Below, piece after piece: positions 16,838 to 25,615 of a DNA stretch of 38,149 nt (positions within the stretch are counted from its first letter, which is position 1; the number at the start of each line of letters is the position of its first letter). Under the pieces are notes generated by a model, which saw nothing but the letters and a program-made list of their open reading frames with translations, was not told the origin of the DNA and ran no database searches. Position numbers and translations under genes: made by a program. The stretch is from Sulfurimicrobium sp964552675 (lineage in GTDB: Bacteria; Pseudomonadota; Gammaproteobacteria; Burkholderiales; Sulfuricellaceae), in contig CAZKHJ010000026.1 of the NCBI GenBank assembly GCA_964552675.1, positions 1-38,149 on the forward strand, written 5' to 3'.

Positions 16838-19800
16838 TTACAGTAACACCCGTTCGATTCCGCCTTGCGTGGCCTTGGCAATGTAATCCGCCTGCCAGTT
16901 CTCGCCCAGCAGATGGCGCGCCATTTCCACCACGATATAGTCGGACTCGATGCCTGTGTCATCATTATAGCGGGACAGGCCCTGCAGGCAAGACGGGCAG
17001 GATGTCAGGATTTTAATTTGTGCTGCGCCAGCGTCGGCATGAATGGCGGCCACGCCCTTGAGCAGCTCTTCCTGCTTGCGGAAACGCACCTGGGTCGAAA
17101 TGTCGGCGCGCGACACCGCCAGGGTGCCGGATTCCCCGCAGCAGCGGTCGCTCAGGCGCACGTCCCCGCCCATCAGTTCCTGGGTGACCTTGAGCGGCGC
17201 ATGGGTCTTCATCGGCGTGTGGCAGGGGTCATGGTAGAGGTAGTGCCGACCGGTCATGCCGTCCAGTTTGATGCCTTTTTCCATCAGGTATTCGTGAATA
17301 TCGAGCAGACGGCATCCAGGGAAGATTTTCTCGAACTGGTATTTCAGCAGCTGGTCCATGCAGGTGCCACAGGAAACGATCACGGTCTTGATGTCGAGAT
17401 AGTTCAGGGTGTTGGCGACACGGTGGAACAGTACCCGGTTGGCGGTGGTGATGGCCTGCCCCTTGTCGTCGTCTCCGGCGGAAGTCTGCGGGTAGCCGCA
17501 GCACAGGTAGCCCGGCGGCAGAACAGTAATGGCGCCAAGATCGAACAGCATGGCCTGGGTGGCCAGCCCTACCTGGGAGAACAGGCGTTCCGAGCCGCAG
17601 CCGGGGAAATAGAATACGGCATCCGAGTCCTCATTGAGTTTGGCCGGGTTGCGGATGACAGGCACCATGGCGGCGTCTTCCAGGCCCAGCAGAGCGCGCG
17701 AGGTCCGGTTGGGCATTTTGCCCGGCATGGGCTTGTTGATGAAGTGTATGACCTGAGCCCTGATCGGTGGTTTGCCCACGGTGGCGGGCGGGTGCTGGGT
17801 CTGCGGCCTGATCAGGCCGAAATGCTTGCCTATCTTGTAGCCCAGACGCTGTGCCTGGTAGCCCCAGCCGATCATGACCTGGCGGATGGCCTTGATGGTG
17901 GATGGATCGGTGGCGTTGAGGAACAGCATCGCGGCAAAGGTGCCGGGGTTGAATTTCTTCTTGCGCTGGCGGCGCAGAAAATTGCGCATCGCGATCGAAA
18001 CATCGCCGAAGTCGATGTCCACCGGGCAGGGGTTGGCACACTTGTGGCATACCGTGCAGTGATCGGCGACATCATTGAATTCGTTGAAGTGATGCAGCGA
18101 GATGCCGCGCCGCGTCTGCTCTTCATACAGGAAGGCCTCGATCAGCAGTGAAGTGGCGAGGATCTTGTTGCGCGGCGAATAAAGCAGGTTGGCGCGCGGT
18201 ACGTGGGTGCTGCATACCGGCTTGCATTTGCCGCACCTTAAACAGTCCTTTATCGAGTCCGCGATGTCGCCGATCGCACTCTGCTCCATGATCAGCGATT
18301 CGGTTTCGAGCAGGCTGAAGCTGGGGGTGTAGGCATTGCGCAGATCCGCGCCTGGCAGCAGTTTGCCACGATTGAAGTGGCCTTGCGGGTCGACCTGCTG
18401 CTTGTAGGCGGCGAATTTTTCGATGCTCGATGGCGCGAGGAATTCCAGTTTGGTCAGCCCGATGCCGTGCTCGCCGGAAATCACCCCGCCCAGTGCCTGG
18501 GCCAGGTGCATGATGCGTTCCACGGCGTGGTTGGCGGCTTTGAGCATCTCATAGTCATCGGAGTTGACCGGGATGTTGGTGTGCACGTTGCCGTCCCCGG
18601 CATGCATGTGCAGGGCGACAAAAACCCGGCTTTTCAGGATCTGGGCGTGGATCGCATCGCATTTTTCCAGCACCAGCTGATATTCCCGTCCGGTGAAGAT
18701 GGTTTGCAATTCGCGCCGCACCTCGCGTTTCCACGATACGCGCAGGGTATGATCCTGCAGCAGTTCGAATACGGTGCGGTGCTTGAACTCGACTTCCGGC
18801 GGCTGGAATTTGAAGCGTTCGATCGGGGCATCGAGGTTGCCCAGCATTTCATGCCAGCGCGCATGCACTTCCTCCAGCATGTTCTGCGCACGCAGGCGGC
18901 GGGATTCGGTGAGTTCCGGGTCGGCAATGGTATCTTCGTCCTGGAATAGCGGCAAATCGCCTTTGAGGAATTTCTGCAGTGCTTCGACCAGCTTCAGTTT
19001 GTTCCGGATCGACAGCTCGATATTGATACGCTCGATGCCGTCGCAGTAATCCCCCATGCGGGGCAGGGGAATGACGACGTCTTCATTGATCTTGAAGGCA
19101 TTGGTGTGGGCGGCGATGGCGGCAGTGCGGGCGCGGTCGAGCCAGAATTTCTTGCGTGCCGCCGCGCTGACTGCGATGAAACCTTCGCCATGGCGGTCGT
19201 TCGCCAGCCTGACAATTTCCGATGCTGCCTCGCCGGCAGCATGTTCGTCATCCGAAACGATGTCGGCCAGCAACACCATTTTTGGGCGCTTGGGACGATT
19301 TGCCTTGGTGGCATAGCCGACTGCTTTCAAATAGCGTTCGTCGAGGTGCTCCAGTCCCGCCAGCAGCGCCTTGGGATGGGCGTCGAGGTAATTCTTGATC
19401 TCGACGATGGCGGGGACGGCATCGCGTACCTGGCAGAAAAACTCCAGGCACACGGTGCGGGTGTGGGCCGGCATACGGTGCAGGATGAAGCGGGCGGAAG
19501 TGATGATGCCGTCGCAGCCCTCTTTCTGGATGCCGGGCAGCCCGCACAGAAACTTGTCGGTGACATCCTTGCCCAGGCCGGTCTTGCGGAAGCAGTGGCC
19601 CGGCACGCCAAGAATCTCGGGCTCGCCAAGCAGGGTTTTGCCATCGGTGGCAAAGCGGCTGATGCGGAAAGCAACATGTTCGGCATCATGGATTTTGCCC
19701 AGGTTGTGGTCGAGGCGTTCCACTTCGAGCCAGTTGGCATCCGGTGTCACCATGCGCCACCAGGCCAGGTTGTCGAGCGCGGTTCCCCACAATACGGCCT

Positions 19801-20650
19801 TCTTGCCACCCGCGTTCATGGCCACATTGCCGCCGATGCAGGAAGCATCCGCCGAGGTTGGGTCGACTGCGAATACCTGGCCGGCATCTTCCGCCGCCTC
19901 CATCACGCGGCGCGTCACCACCCCGGCGCCGCACAGGATGGTGGTGACCGGCCCTGCCACGCCGGGCAGGGCGATGGCTTCGACCGCACCCAGGCTATCC
20001 AGTTTTTCCGTATTGATGACCGCAGTCAGGGGATCGAGCGGAATCGCGCCGCCGGTATAGCCGGTGCCGCCGCCGCGCGGAATCAGGGTCAGGCCGCACT
20101 CGATGCAGGCTGCCACCAGCGGTGCGATTTCACGTTCGGTGTCCGGGTTGATCACCACGAAAGGATATTCCACGCGCCAGTCGGTCGCATCGGTGACGTG
20201 CGAGACGCGTGCCAGACCGTCGAACTGGATATTGTCGCGGCGGGTGTGGGGGAGCAGTCTGGACAGCACCTTCCTGCGCAGTTTGCGGGTCTGTTCGAAG
20301 CTGGCCTCGAACCTGTCTACTGCGCGATGCGCGGCTTCGAGCAGCTGCAATACTTTCTGGTTGTCCTGGCGCCGCTCCTCGATGGCCCGGAGACGGTGCC
20401 GCAGTGCGTCTACCAGTGCCGCCTGGCGCTTCCTGTTGGCGAGCAGATCGTCCTGAAGGTAGGGGTTGCGGTTGACCACCCACAGGTCGCCCAGCACTTC
20501 AAACAGCATCCGTGCGGAGCGGCCTGTCTTGCGTTCTGCACGCAGCGTCTCCAGCACCTGCCACATATCTTCGCCGAGAAAACGGATGACGATTTCCCGG
20601 TCGGAAAAGGAGGTGTAGTTGTAGGGGATTTCGCGCAGGCGGTGGCTCAT
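16838..20650 (-). CDS. DUF3683/FAD-linked oxidase/Fe-S oxidoreductase fusion
   Basis: This 1270-aa protein combines a D-lactate/glycolate-oxidase-like flavoprotein with its iron-sulfur partner in one chain. Residues about 1-135 match the DUF3683 N-terminus. An FAD_binding_4 domain follows, with PRGGGTGYTGGAIP at 191-204 and DPTSADASCIGGNVAMNAGG near 263-282. The FAD-oxidase C domain carries HMHAGDGNVHTN (681-692) and SGEHGIGLTK (725-734). Two ferredoxin-type clusters use C803/C806/C809/C813 and C865/C868/C871/C875. The C-terminal part has paired CCG-type motifs (C1018, C1050-C1051, C1094, C1097, C1143, C1170-C1171) as in GlcF and heterodisulfide reductase D. It probably oxidises a 2-hydroxy acid and passes electrons to the respiratory chain; the substrate is unknown. 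The start is ATG at 20650. Confidence 0.9.
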   Translation of the reverse strand: MSHRLREIPYNYTSFSDREIVIRFLGEDMWQVLETLRAERKTGRSARMLFEVLGDLWVVNRNPYLQDDLLANRKRQAALVDALRHRLRAIEERRQDNQKVLQLLEAAHRAVDRFEASFEQTRKLRRKVLSRLLPHTRRDNIQFDGLARVSHVTDATDWRVEYPFVVINPDTEREIAPLVAACIECGLTLIPRGGGTGYTGGAIPLDPLTAVINTEKLDSLGAVEAIALPGVAGPVTTILCGAGVVTRRVMEAAEDAGQVFAVDPTSADASCIGGNVAMNAGGKKAVLWGTALDNLAWWRMVTPDANWLEVERLDHNLGKIHDAEHVAFRISRFATDGKTLLGEPEILGVPGHCFRKTGLGKDVTDKFLCGLPGIQKEGCDGIITSARFILHRMPAHTRTVCLEFFCQVRDAVPAIVEIKNYLDAHPKALLAGLEHLDERYLKAVGYATKANRPKRPKMVLLADIVSDDEHAAGEAASEIVRLANDRHGEGFIAVSAAARKKFWLDRARTAAIAAHTNAFKINEDVVIPLPRMGDYCDGIERINIELSIRNKLKLVEALQKFLKGDLPLFQDEDTIADPELTESRRLRAQNMLEEVHARWHEMLGNLDAPIERFKFQPPEVEFKHRTVFELLQDHTLRVSWKREVRRELQTIFTGREYQLVLEKCDAIHAQILKSRVFVALHMHAGDGNVHTNIPVNSDDYEMLKAANHAVERIMHLAQALGGVISGEHGIGLTKLEFLAPSSIEKFAAYKQQVDPQGHFNRGKLLPGADLRNAYTPSFSLLETESLIMEQSAIGDIADSIKDCLRCGKCKPVCSTHVPRANLLYSPRNKILATSLLIEAFLYEEQTRRGISLHHFNEFNDVADHCTVCHKCANPCPVDIDFGDVSIAMRNFLRRQRKKKFNPGTFAAMLFLNATDPSTIKAIRQVMIGWGYQAQRLGYKIGKHFGLIRPQTQHPPATVGKPPIRAQVIHFINKPMPGKMPNRTSRALLGLEDAAMVPVIRNPAKLNEDSDAVFYFPGCGSERLFSQVGLATQAMLFDLGAITVLPPGYLCCGYPQTSAGDDDKGQAITTANRVLFHRVANTLNYLDIKTVIVSCGTCMDQLLKYQFEKIFPGCRLLDIHEYLMEKGIKLDGMTGRHYLYHDPCHTPMKTHAPLKVTQELMGGDVRLSDRCCGESGTLAVSRADISTQVRFRKQEELLKGVAAIHADAGAAQIKILTSCPSCLQGLSRYNDDTGIESDYIVVEMARHLLGENWQADYIAKATQGGIERVLL

Positions 20651-20685
20651 GAAAGCTTGGGTGCAAAAAGAGCGATTCTAACCGA

Positions 20686-21090
20686 TCACGGCATTTGCGT
20701 GGCGGTAAAGGCAACAGCTCCGTACCGCGCGGCCTTGCCGATGAACATGAACAGGGCGGCATGCCAGGGATTGATGCGCAGCCAGCCGGCGGCTACGCAC
20801 AGCGCGTCGCCGATGACGGGCGCCCAGGCCAGCAACAGGGCAGGGCTGCCGTGGCGTTGTAGCCAGACGGTGGCGCGGTGGCTACGATCCTGTGGCAGAA
20901 AACGCCCTAGCAGATAGGAAGTCAAGGCGCCCATGGTGTTGCCGATGGAGGCGATGACCAGTGCCAGCCAGAACAGCTCAGGATGAAATTTGAGCAGGGC
21001 GAACAGTACGGCTTCTGATCCGCCTGGCAGCACGGTTGCGCCGAGGAAGCTGGATAGAAACAAGGCAGCCAGGCTGCTGTCGGGCGTCAA
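20686..21090 (-). CDS. yqaA: YqaA-family (DedA-like) membrane protein
   Basis: This small inner-membrane protein belongs to the YqaA branch of the SNARE-associated/DedA-like superfamily; its transport role is not settled. The frame is open far upstream, but only the part after rodA looks like YqaA: SLAALFLSSFLGATVLPGGSEAVL, then GNTMGALTSYLLGRF, WAPVIGDALCVAAGWLRI and IGKAARY. I choose TTG at 21088-21090, giving 134 aa (the E. coli protein is about 142). No ATG or GTG lies nearby and the ribosome site is weak. The start codon falls inside a 25-bp sequence nearly identical to the end of the MITE at 35999-36167. Confidence 0.8.
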   Translation of the reverse strand: MTPDSSLAALFLSSFLGATVLPGGSEAVLFALLKFHPELFWLALVIASIGNTMGALTSYLLGRFLPQDRSHRATVWLQRHGSPALLLAWAPVIGDALCVAAGWLRINPWHAALFMFIGKAARYGAVAFTATQMP

Positions 21091-21110
21091 TTGATGAAAT
21101 ATCCGGGCTA
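21086..21110. repeat. MITE-end-like sequence at the rodA-yqaA junction
   Basis: These 25 bp match 36142-36166, the right end of the MITE, with only two mismatches, including the core ATGAAATATCCGGG. The similarity to the left end extends further outward, through CGGGCG. It contains the predicted yqaA TTG start and lies 10 bp beyond the rodA stop. Confidence 0.7.
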
Positions 21111-21119
21111 GTCCCAGGT

Positions 21120-22214
21120 TCAGGTCTTGACCAGTTTGCGATGGGTCTGGATGCTCATCAGCGCCCCCATGCCGAATAGCAGTGTTACGGCTGAGGTGCC
21201 GCCGTAGCTTACCAGTGGCAGCGGTACCCCGACGACGGGCAGGATGCCGCTGACCATGCCGATGTTGACGAAGGCATAGGTGAAAAAGGTGAGTACGATG
21301 CTGCCGCCAAACAGACGGCCGAACAGGGTGGGGGCGTTGGCGGCAATCACCATGCCGCGCCCGATTACCAGCAGGTAGATTGCCAGCAGGATAAGGCCAC
21401 CGAACAGTCCGAATTCTTCTCCAAGTACGGCCAGGATGAAATCGGTGTGTTTTTCCGGGAGGAATTCCAGGTGAGTCTGGGTTCCGTTGAGCCAGCCTTT
21501 GCCGAAAATGCCGCCCGATCCCATGGCGATGGTGGATTGGATGATGTGATAGCCGGTGCCCAGTGGATCTTGCGTGGGGTCGAGCAGGGTCAGCACGCGC
21601 TGGCGCTGGTAGTCGTGCAGCATGGACCACAGCAGGGGAAGGCTGGCTGCGCCGGCGACTATCAGGCCGATCAGGATGCGCCATGACAGCCCGCCGAGAA
21701 ACAGCACATAGAAACCGGCTGCGCTGACCAGCAAGGCTGTGCCGAGATCGGGTTGCTTGGCGATGAACGCGACCGGCATCAGCAGGAGGAGTGCCGCAAC
21801 GATGAAGTCCTTGAGGCGCAGTGTCGCGGCATGGCGGTCAAAATACCAGGCCAGCATCAGCGGCACGGCAATTTTCATGATTTCGGAAGGCTGGATGCGC
21901 GTGACGCCAATGTGCAGCCAGCGCCGTGCGCCGTGGCTGACTTCGCCGAACAGTGCCACACCGAGCAGCAGCAGCAGGCCAATGATGTAAACCGGGGGGC
22001 CGAGCCGTGCCAGGTGTTGTGGCGGAATGTTGGCAACCAGCCACATTACGCCAAGTGCTACGGCAAAATTTACCAGCTGTTTGGTAATGAAATGGAAGTC
22101 TTCGCCGCTGGCGCTGTACAAAACCACCAGGCCAAGTAGCATGAGCAGGCTCAGGGCGAACAGCAGATGGCCGTCCAGATGCCTGACCAGACGGGAGAAC
22201 AGGCGTCTAATCAT
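21120..22214 (-). CDS. rodA: Rod-shape SEDS glycosyltransferase RodA
   Basis: RodA is the SEDS-family peptidoglycan polymerase of the elongasome, working with PBP2 in the inner membrane. The 364-aa protein is almost entirely hydrophobic with about ten membrane segments. Signature regions are GARRWLHIGVTRIQPSEIMKI, KQPDLGTALL, AMGSGGIFGKGWLNGTQTHLEFLPEKHTDFILAVLGEEFG and VGVPLPLVSYGGTSAVTLL. Its ATG overlaps the end of mrdA by 8 bp, so translational coupling is likely. Confidence 0.96.
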   Translation of the reverse strand: MIRRLFSRLVRHLDGHLLFALSLLMLLGLVVLYSASGEDFHFITKQLVNFAVALGVMWLVANIPPQHLARLGPPVYIIGLLLLLGVALFGEVSHGARRWLHIGVTRIQPSEIMKIAVPLMLAWYFDRHAATLRLKDFIVAALLLLMPVAFIAKQPDLGTALLVSAAGFYVLFLGGLSWRILIGLIVAGAASLPLLWSMLHDYQRQRVLTLLDPTQDPLGTGYHIIQSTIAMGSGGIFGKGWLNGTQTHLEFLPEKHTDFILAVLGEEFGLFGGLILLAIYLLVIGRGMVIAANAPTLFGRLFGGSIVLTFFTYAFVNIGMVSGILPVVGVPLPLVSYGGTSAVTLLFGMGALMSIQTHRKLVKT

Positions 22215-24120
22215 GCTCTGGCTCCTCCGTGGTTTCGGGTGGGGCGGCTTCCTTGGGGAGTTTTTTCAGCAGGTAATAATCCATGACCGTGCGTGCAATC
22301 GGCGCGGCGGTGCTGCCGCCGTGGCCACCGTTTTCCACCAGAATGGCCAGCGCGATCCTGGGCGTGTTGGCAGGAGCAAAGGCAACAAACAGGGCATGGT
22401 CACGGTGGCGTTCCGCAACCTGGCTTTCCACGTATTTCTGTCCTTGTTTCATGCCAACCACCTGGGCAGTCCCAGTCTTGCCGGCAATGGCATATTCCGC
22501 GCCAGCTCCGGCGCGCGAGGCGGTGCCGCCGGGGCGTGTGACATCCACCATCGCAGCCTTGACCCGTTCCAGATTTTCCGGTTTGACTGGCCAGACATCA
22601 AGGCTTTCCGCCGCCAGCGCGCGGACTTCGCCGGTTTTGCTGTCTTGGATGCGATGCACCAGGCGTGGACGCATCAGCTGGCCATTGTTGGCCAAAGCGG
22701 CGGTGGCTACGGCCAGCTGCAGCGGAGTGGCGAGGTTATAACCCTGGCCGATACCCACGCTGACCGTGTCGCCAGTGAACCATTTCTGCTTGAAGCGTTT
22801 CATTTTCCATTCCTGCGAGGGCAGCACGCCCTGCATCTCGCCATCAATATCGATACCGCTTTTCTTGCCAAAGCCGAAATGGCTCATGAAGCTGGCAATA
22901 TTGTCGATGCCCATGTCCACTGCGAGGCCATAGTAGTAAGTGTCGCAGGAGATGACGATGGATTTGTGCAGATCCACTGAACCGTGGCCACCGGCTTTCC
23001 AGTCGCGGTAATGATGGCTGCTGCCTGGCAGTGTGTAGAAACCGGGATCGGAGATGGTGTAGGAAGGCGAGCGTTTTCCCAGTTCCAGTCCGGCCAGCGC
23101 CATGAACGGCTTGAAGGTTGAGCCGGGGGGGTACTGCCCGCGCAGGGCGCGGTTGTTGAGAGGCTTGTCGAGGGAGTTGTTGTAGGCCTCCCAGCTGTTT
23201 GCGTCGATGCCGTCCACGAACAGATTGGGATCGAAGCCGGGTTGACTGACGAAAGCCAGCACTTCACCCGTGCTGGGTTCGATGGCCACCAGTGCGCCGC
23301 GATGCTGACCGAAAGCCTTTACGGCGAGTTCCTGCAATTTGCTGTCGATGGAAAGATAAAGGGTGTCTCCCGAAACCGGTGGTTTGCGTGACAGGGTGCG
23401 CACGGCGCGCCCGCCGGCATCGGTTTCCACCTGCTCGAAGCCGGTGATGCCGTGGAGTTGTTTCTCATAGCTCTGTTCCAACCCCTGCTTGCCGATATGG
23501 TCGGTGCCACGGTAATTTGCCAGCAGTTCTTCTTCTTCCAGACGCTCCACGTCCTTGTCGCTGATGCGACCGATATGCCCGACTACATGGGAGAAAGTTT
23601 CCATGTGGGGGTAATGGCGGAACAGTCGGGCCTTGATTTCCACCCCGGGGAAGCGGTAACGGTTGACGGCGAACTTCGCCACTTCTACTTCTGTCAGGCG
23701 CGAGCGGATGGGCAGGGTCTCGAAATTCTTGCTCTCTTCCAGCAGTTTCCTGAAGCGTTTGCGATCACGGCTGGTGATCTCGATGATGCCAGCCAGTCCA
23801 TTGATGGTTTCATTCAGATCATCGACCTTGCTTGGGGTGATTTCCAGCGTATAGGCAGAATAGTTGTGTGCCAGGGCAACCCCGTTGCGATCAAGAATCA
23901 GGCCGCGGTTAGGCACGATGGGTACGATGGAGATGCGGTTGTTTTCGGCCAGAGTGTGGTAATGCTCGTGCTGCACGACTTGCAGATAAAATAGCCGCAC
24001 ACCCAGCAGGAAGAAGGCAAACAGCACAAAAGCCGCGCCCAGGGCCAGCCGCAGGCGGAAATAATAGAGTTCCTGCTGGTGATTCCTGAGTTCGGCGCCG
24101 GATTTTATTCCAGAAAACAT
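22207..24120 (-). CDS. mrdA: Penicillin-binding protein 2
   Basis: PBP2 is the elongation-specific transpeptidase that cross-links peptidoglycan made by RodA. The 637-aa product has a single N-terminal membrane anchor (about residues 22-46), a dimerisation/pedestal region and a C-terminal transpeptidase domain. The active-site serine is S334 in STFK, with S391-C392-D393 as the second motif and K548-T549-G550-T551 as the third. Length and order match the family. It follows mreD by 5 bp and overlaps rodA. Confidence 0.96.
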   Translation of the reverse strand: MFSGIKSGAELRNHQQELYYFRLRLALGAAFVLFAFFLLGVRLFYLQVVQHEHYHTLAENNRISIVPIVPNRGLILDRNGVALAHNYSAYTLEITPSKVDDLNETINGLAGIIEITSRDRKRFRKLLEESKNFETLPIRSRLTEVEVAKFAVNRYRFPGVEIKARLFRHYPHMETFSHVVGHIGRISDKDVERLEEEELLANYRGTDHIGKQGLEQSYEKQLHGITGFEQVETDAGGRAVRTLSRKPPVSGDTLYLSIDSKLQELAVKAFGQHRGALVAIEPSTGEVLAFVSQPGFDPNLFVDGIDANSWEAYNNSLDKPLNNRALRGQYPPGSTFKPFMALAGLELGKRSPSYTISDPGFYTLPGSSHHYRDWKAGGHGSVDLHKSIVISCDTYYYGLAVDMGIDNIASFMSHFGFGKKSGIDIDGEMQGVLPSQEWKMKRFKQKWFTGDTVSVGIGQGYNLATPLQLAVATAALANNGQLMRPRLVHRIQDSKTGEVRALAAESLDVWPVKPENLERVKAAMVDVTRPGGTASRAGAGAEYAIAGKTGTAQVVGMKQGQKYVESQVAERHRDHALFVAFAPANTPRIALAILVENGGHGGSTAAPIARTVMDYYLLKKLPKEAAPPETTEEPEHD

Positions 24121-24125
24121 TGGCG

Positions 24126-24662
24126 CTATTTTTCCCCGCTACGCGAGGAATAGGTAATTTCAGGCAGGGATTTCCGCTGTAGCAACAGTTCGATGAACAG
24201 GCTTATCATGGGCCAGAACAACGTCCCGCTGGCGCTGGCAAGGAAATACCTCCAGCCAATGAAGTTACTGCCGGTGGCAAGATGCGTCAGCAGAACCAGT
24301 GTCTGGCACAGTATCAGTAACATGGCGATATGCAGTGCCTGTTGCCACAGGCCAAAGGCCTGAATGCGGCGGTGCAGCATCAGGGCGAGGTAAGTCGTGA
24401 GGGTATAGGCCAGGGCATATTGCCCGAGCAGTGCGCCATCGGCCACGTCCATTACCAAGCCCATGCCCCAGGCAGCTGCCATGCCGATGCGCAGGGGCTG
24501 GTGCACCGCCCAGTACAGCAGGAGCAGCAGCACGAAATCCGGGCGCGCCAGCAGCGCCACGCCTTGCCACGGCAGTAAATCAAGCATTAGTGCCGAAAAC
24601 AGGCTCATGGCGATGAACTGGCCGCTGGCTGGCCGGGTCAGGGCAGGTGCCGGGGTGTTCAT
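24126..24662 (-). CDS. mreD: Rod-shape-determining protein MreD
   Basis: MreD is a small inner-membrane component of the elongasome that interacts with MreC. The chosen ATG (24660-24662) overlaps the mreC stop in an ATGA junction and gives 178 aa. A longer frame upstream is just antisense-like read-through within mreC. The sequence is mostly hydrophobic, with about five membrane segments starting at SGQFIAMSLFSALMLDLLPW, and ends in a basic tail. Confidence 0.92.
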   Translation of the reverse strand: MNTPAPALTRPASGQFIAMSLFSALMLDLLPWQGVALLARPDFVLLLLLYWAVHQPLRIGMAAAWGMGLVMDVADGALLGQYALAYTLTTYLALMLHRRIQAFGLWQQALHIAMLLILCQTLVLLTHLATGSNFIGWRYFLASASGTLFWPMISLFIELLLQRKSLPEITYSSRSGEK

Positions 24663-25522
24663 TTGCTTTTGCCTTCCTTGTCCGGGGCCGGTTTTGGCGA
24701 GCCAGAAGAAACAATCAGCAAGTTGCGGTAGCGATCCATCCCGGCGTTCGGGAGGCAACTGATCCTGGCGAAGGGGTAGCCTGCGTTGCGTTCGATCTGG
24801 GACACCACGGCAACCGGAATGCCGCGCGGGTAGGTGCCGTCGATGCCCGAGGTCACCAGCTGGTCACCATTCTGTATATCCATGTTGGTAGCCATGAAGG
24901 CCAGTTCCAGTGTGTTGTCCTGGCCATGGCCAAAGGCGATGGCGCGCAGGCCATTGCGTACTACTTCGACTGGCACTGCCTGCCCCTTGTCGGTCACCAG
25001 GGTGATTTCGCTGCTGAGTACTTGTACTCTGGTGACCTGGCCTACCAGGCCAGTGTCGTCAATGGCTGCCTGGCCGGGCTGGATCTGGCTGCTGCTGCCT
25101 TTGTCCACAATGATCTTGCGGCTGAATGGATCGCGCCCGGCGCTCATGACTTCTACCGCCACTGCATTGGTGCCATATTTGTCGCCGATTGCCATCATGC
25201 GGCGCAGATGGGCATTTTCTGCCTGCAATGCCTGGTTGTGCTGGAGCTGGGCGGCCGTAGCCAATTGCTGCTGTTTTAGCCGGGCGTTTTCGCTGGCAAG
25301 CTGGCTTTGGGTGACAAAAAAATCACTGGCACGTTGTGACAGGGCCAGAGGGCTGTTGGCGATCTGCTGCAGGGGATGCAGCACCAGGCCGACACCCTGG
25401 CGCAGCAGGTCGAGCTGGTTGAAGCGGGCATCGGTGACCATCAGAATAAGCGACAGCAGGCCGAAAAATGACAGCCTGGCCAGAGGGCTGGGGCCGCGCT
25501 TGAAAAAAGGCTGGTGGTCCAT
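24659..25522 (-). CDS. mreC: Rod-shape-determining protein MreC
   Basis: MreC is a bitopic membrane protein whose periplasmic domain links MreB to PBP2. The 287-aa product shows a membrane segment (about residues 16-30), a coiled-coil region rich in Q, L and A (about 70-112), and a beta-rich periplasmic domain with VEVMSAGRDPFSRKIIVDKG and NGDQLVTSGIDGTYPRGIPV. The C-terminus is charged. It is separated from mreB by a 93-bp spacer containing a family C repeat, unlike the tight joints downstream. Confidence 0.95.
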   Translation of the reverse strand: MDHQPFFKRGPSPLARLSFFGLLSLILMVTDARFNQLDLLRQGVGLVLHPLQQIANSPLALSQRASDFFVTQSQLASENARLKQQQLATAAQLQHNQALQAENAHLRRMMAIGDKYGTNAVAVEVMSAGRDPFSRKIIVDKGSSSQIQPGQAAIDDTGLVGQVTRVQVLSSEITLVTDKGQAVPVEVVRNGLRAIAFGHGQDNTLELAFMATNMDIQNGDQLVTSGIDGTYPRGIPVAVVSQIERNAGYPFARISCLPNAGMDRYRNLLIVSSGSPKPAPDKEGKSK

Positions 25523-25524
25523 TA

Positions 25525-25612
25525 GTTGTCAGTGATCAGTCGTCAGTTTCAGCAATGCCATGGATTGTGCCACGGACCTTACTGATGGCTGAGAACTGAT
25601 GGCTGAGAACTG
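25525..25612. repeat. Family C heptad-repeat hairpin (mreB-mreC spacer)
   Basis: A perfect 14-bp direct repeat, ACTGATGGCTGAGA, occurs twice in tandem at 25581-25594 and 25595-25608; each copy is two 7-bp units. About 35 bp to the left, 25525-25549 carries loosely complementary units (TCAGT/GTCAG). This gives a dyad across most of the spacer, ending at the mreB stop. Confidence 0.75.
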
Positions 25613-25615
25613 TTT

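Noticed and set aside
16865..20917. Long plus-strand frames (428 and 603 codons) opposite the FAD/Fe-S gene
   Set aside because: They are antisense to a protein with complete motifs; GC-rich codon bias alone opens these frames.
20686..21684. 332-codon reading of the yqaA frame
   Set aside because: The part above 21120 lies within rodA in another frame and does not look like membrane protein; only the last 134 codons match YqaA.
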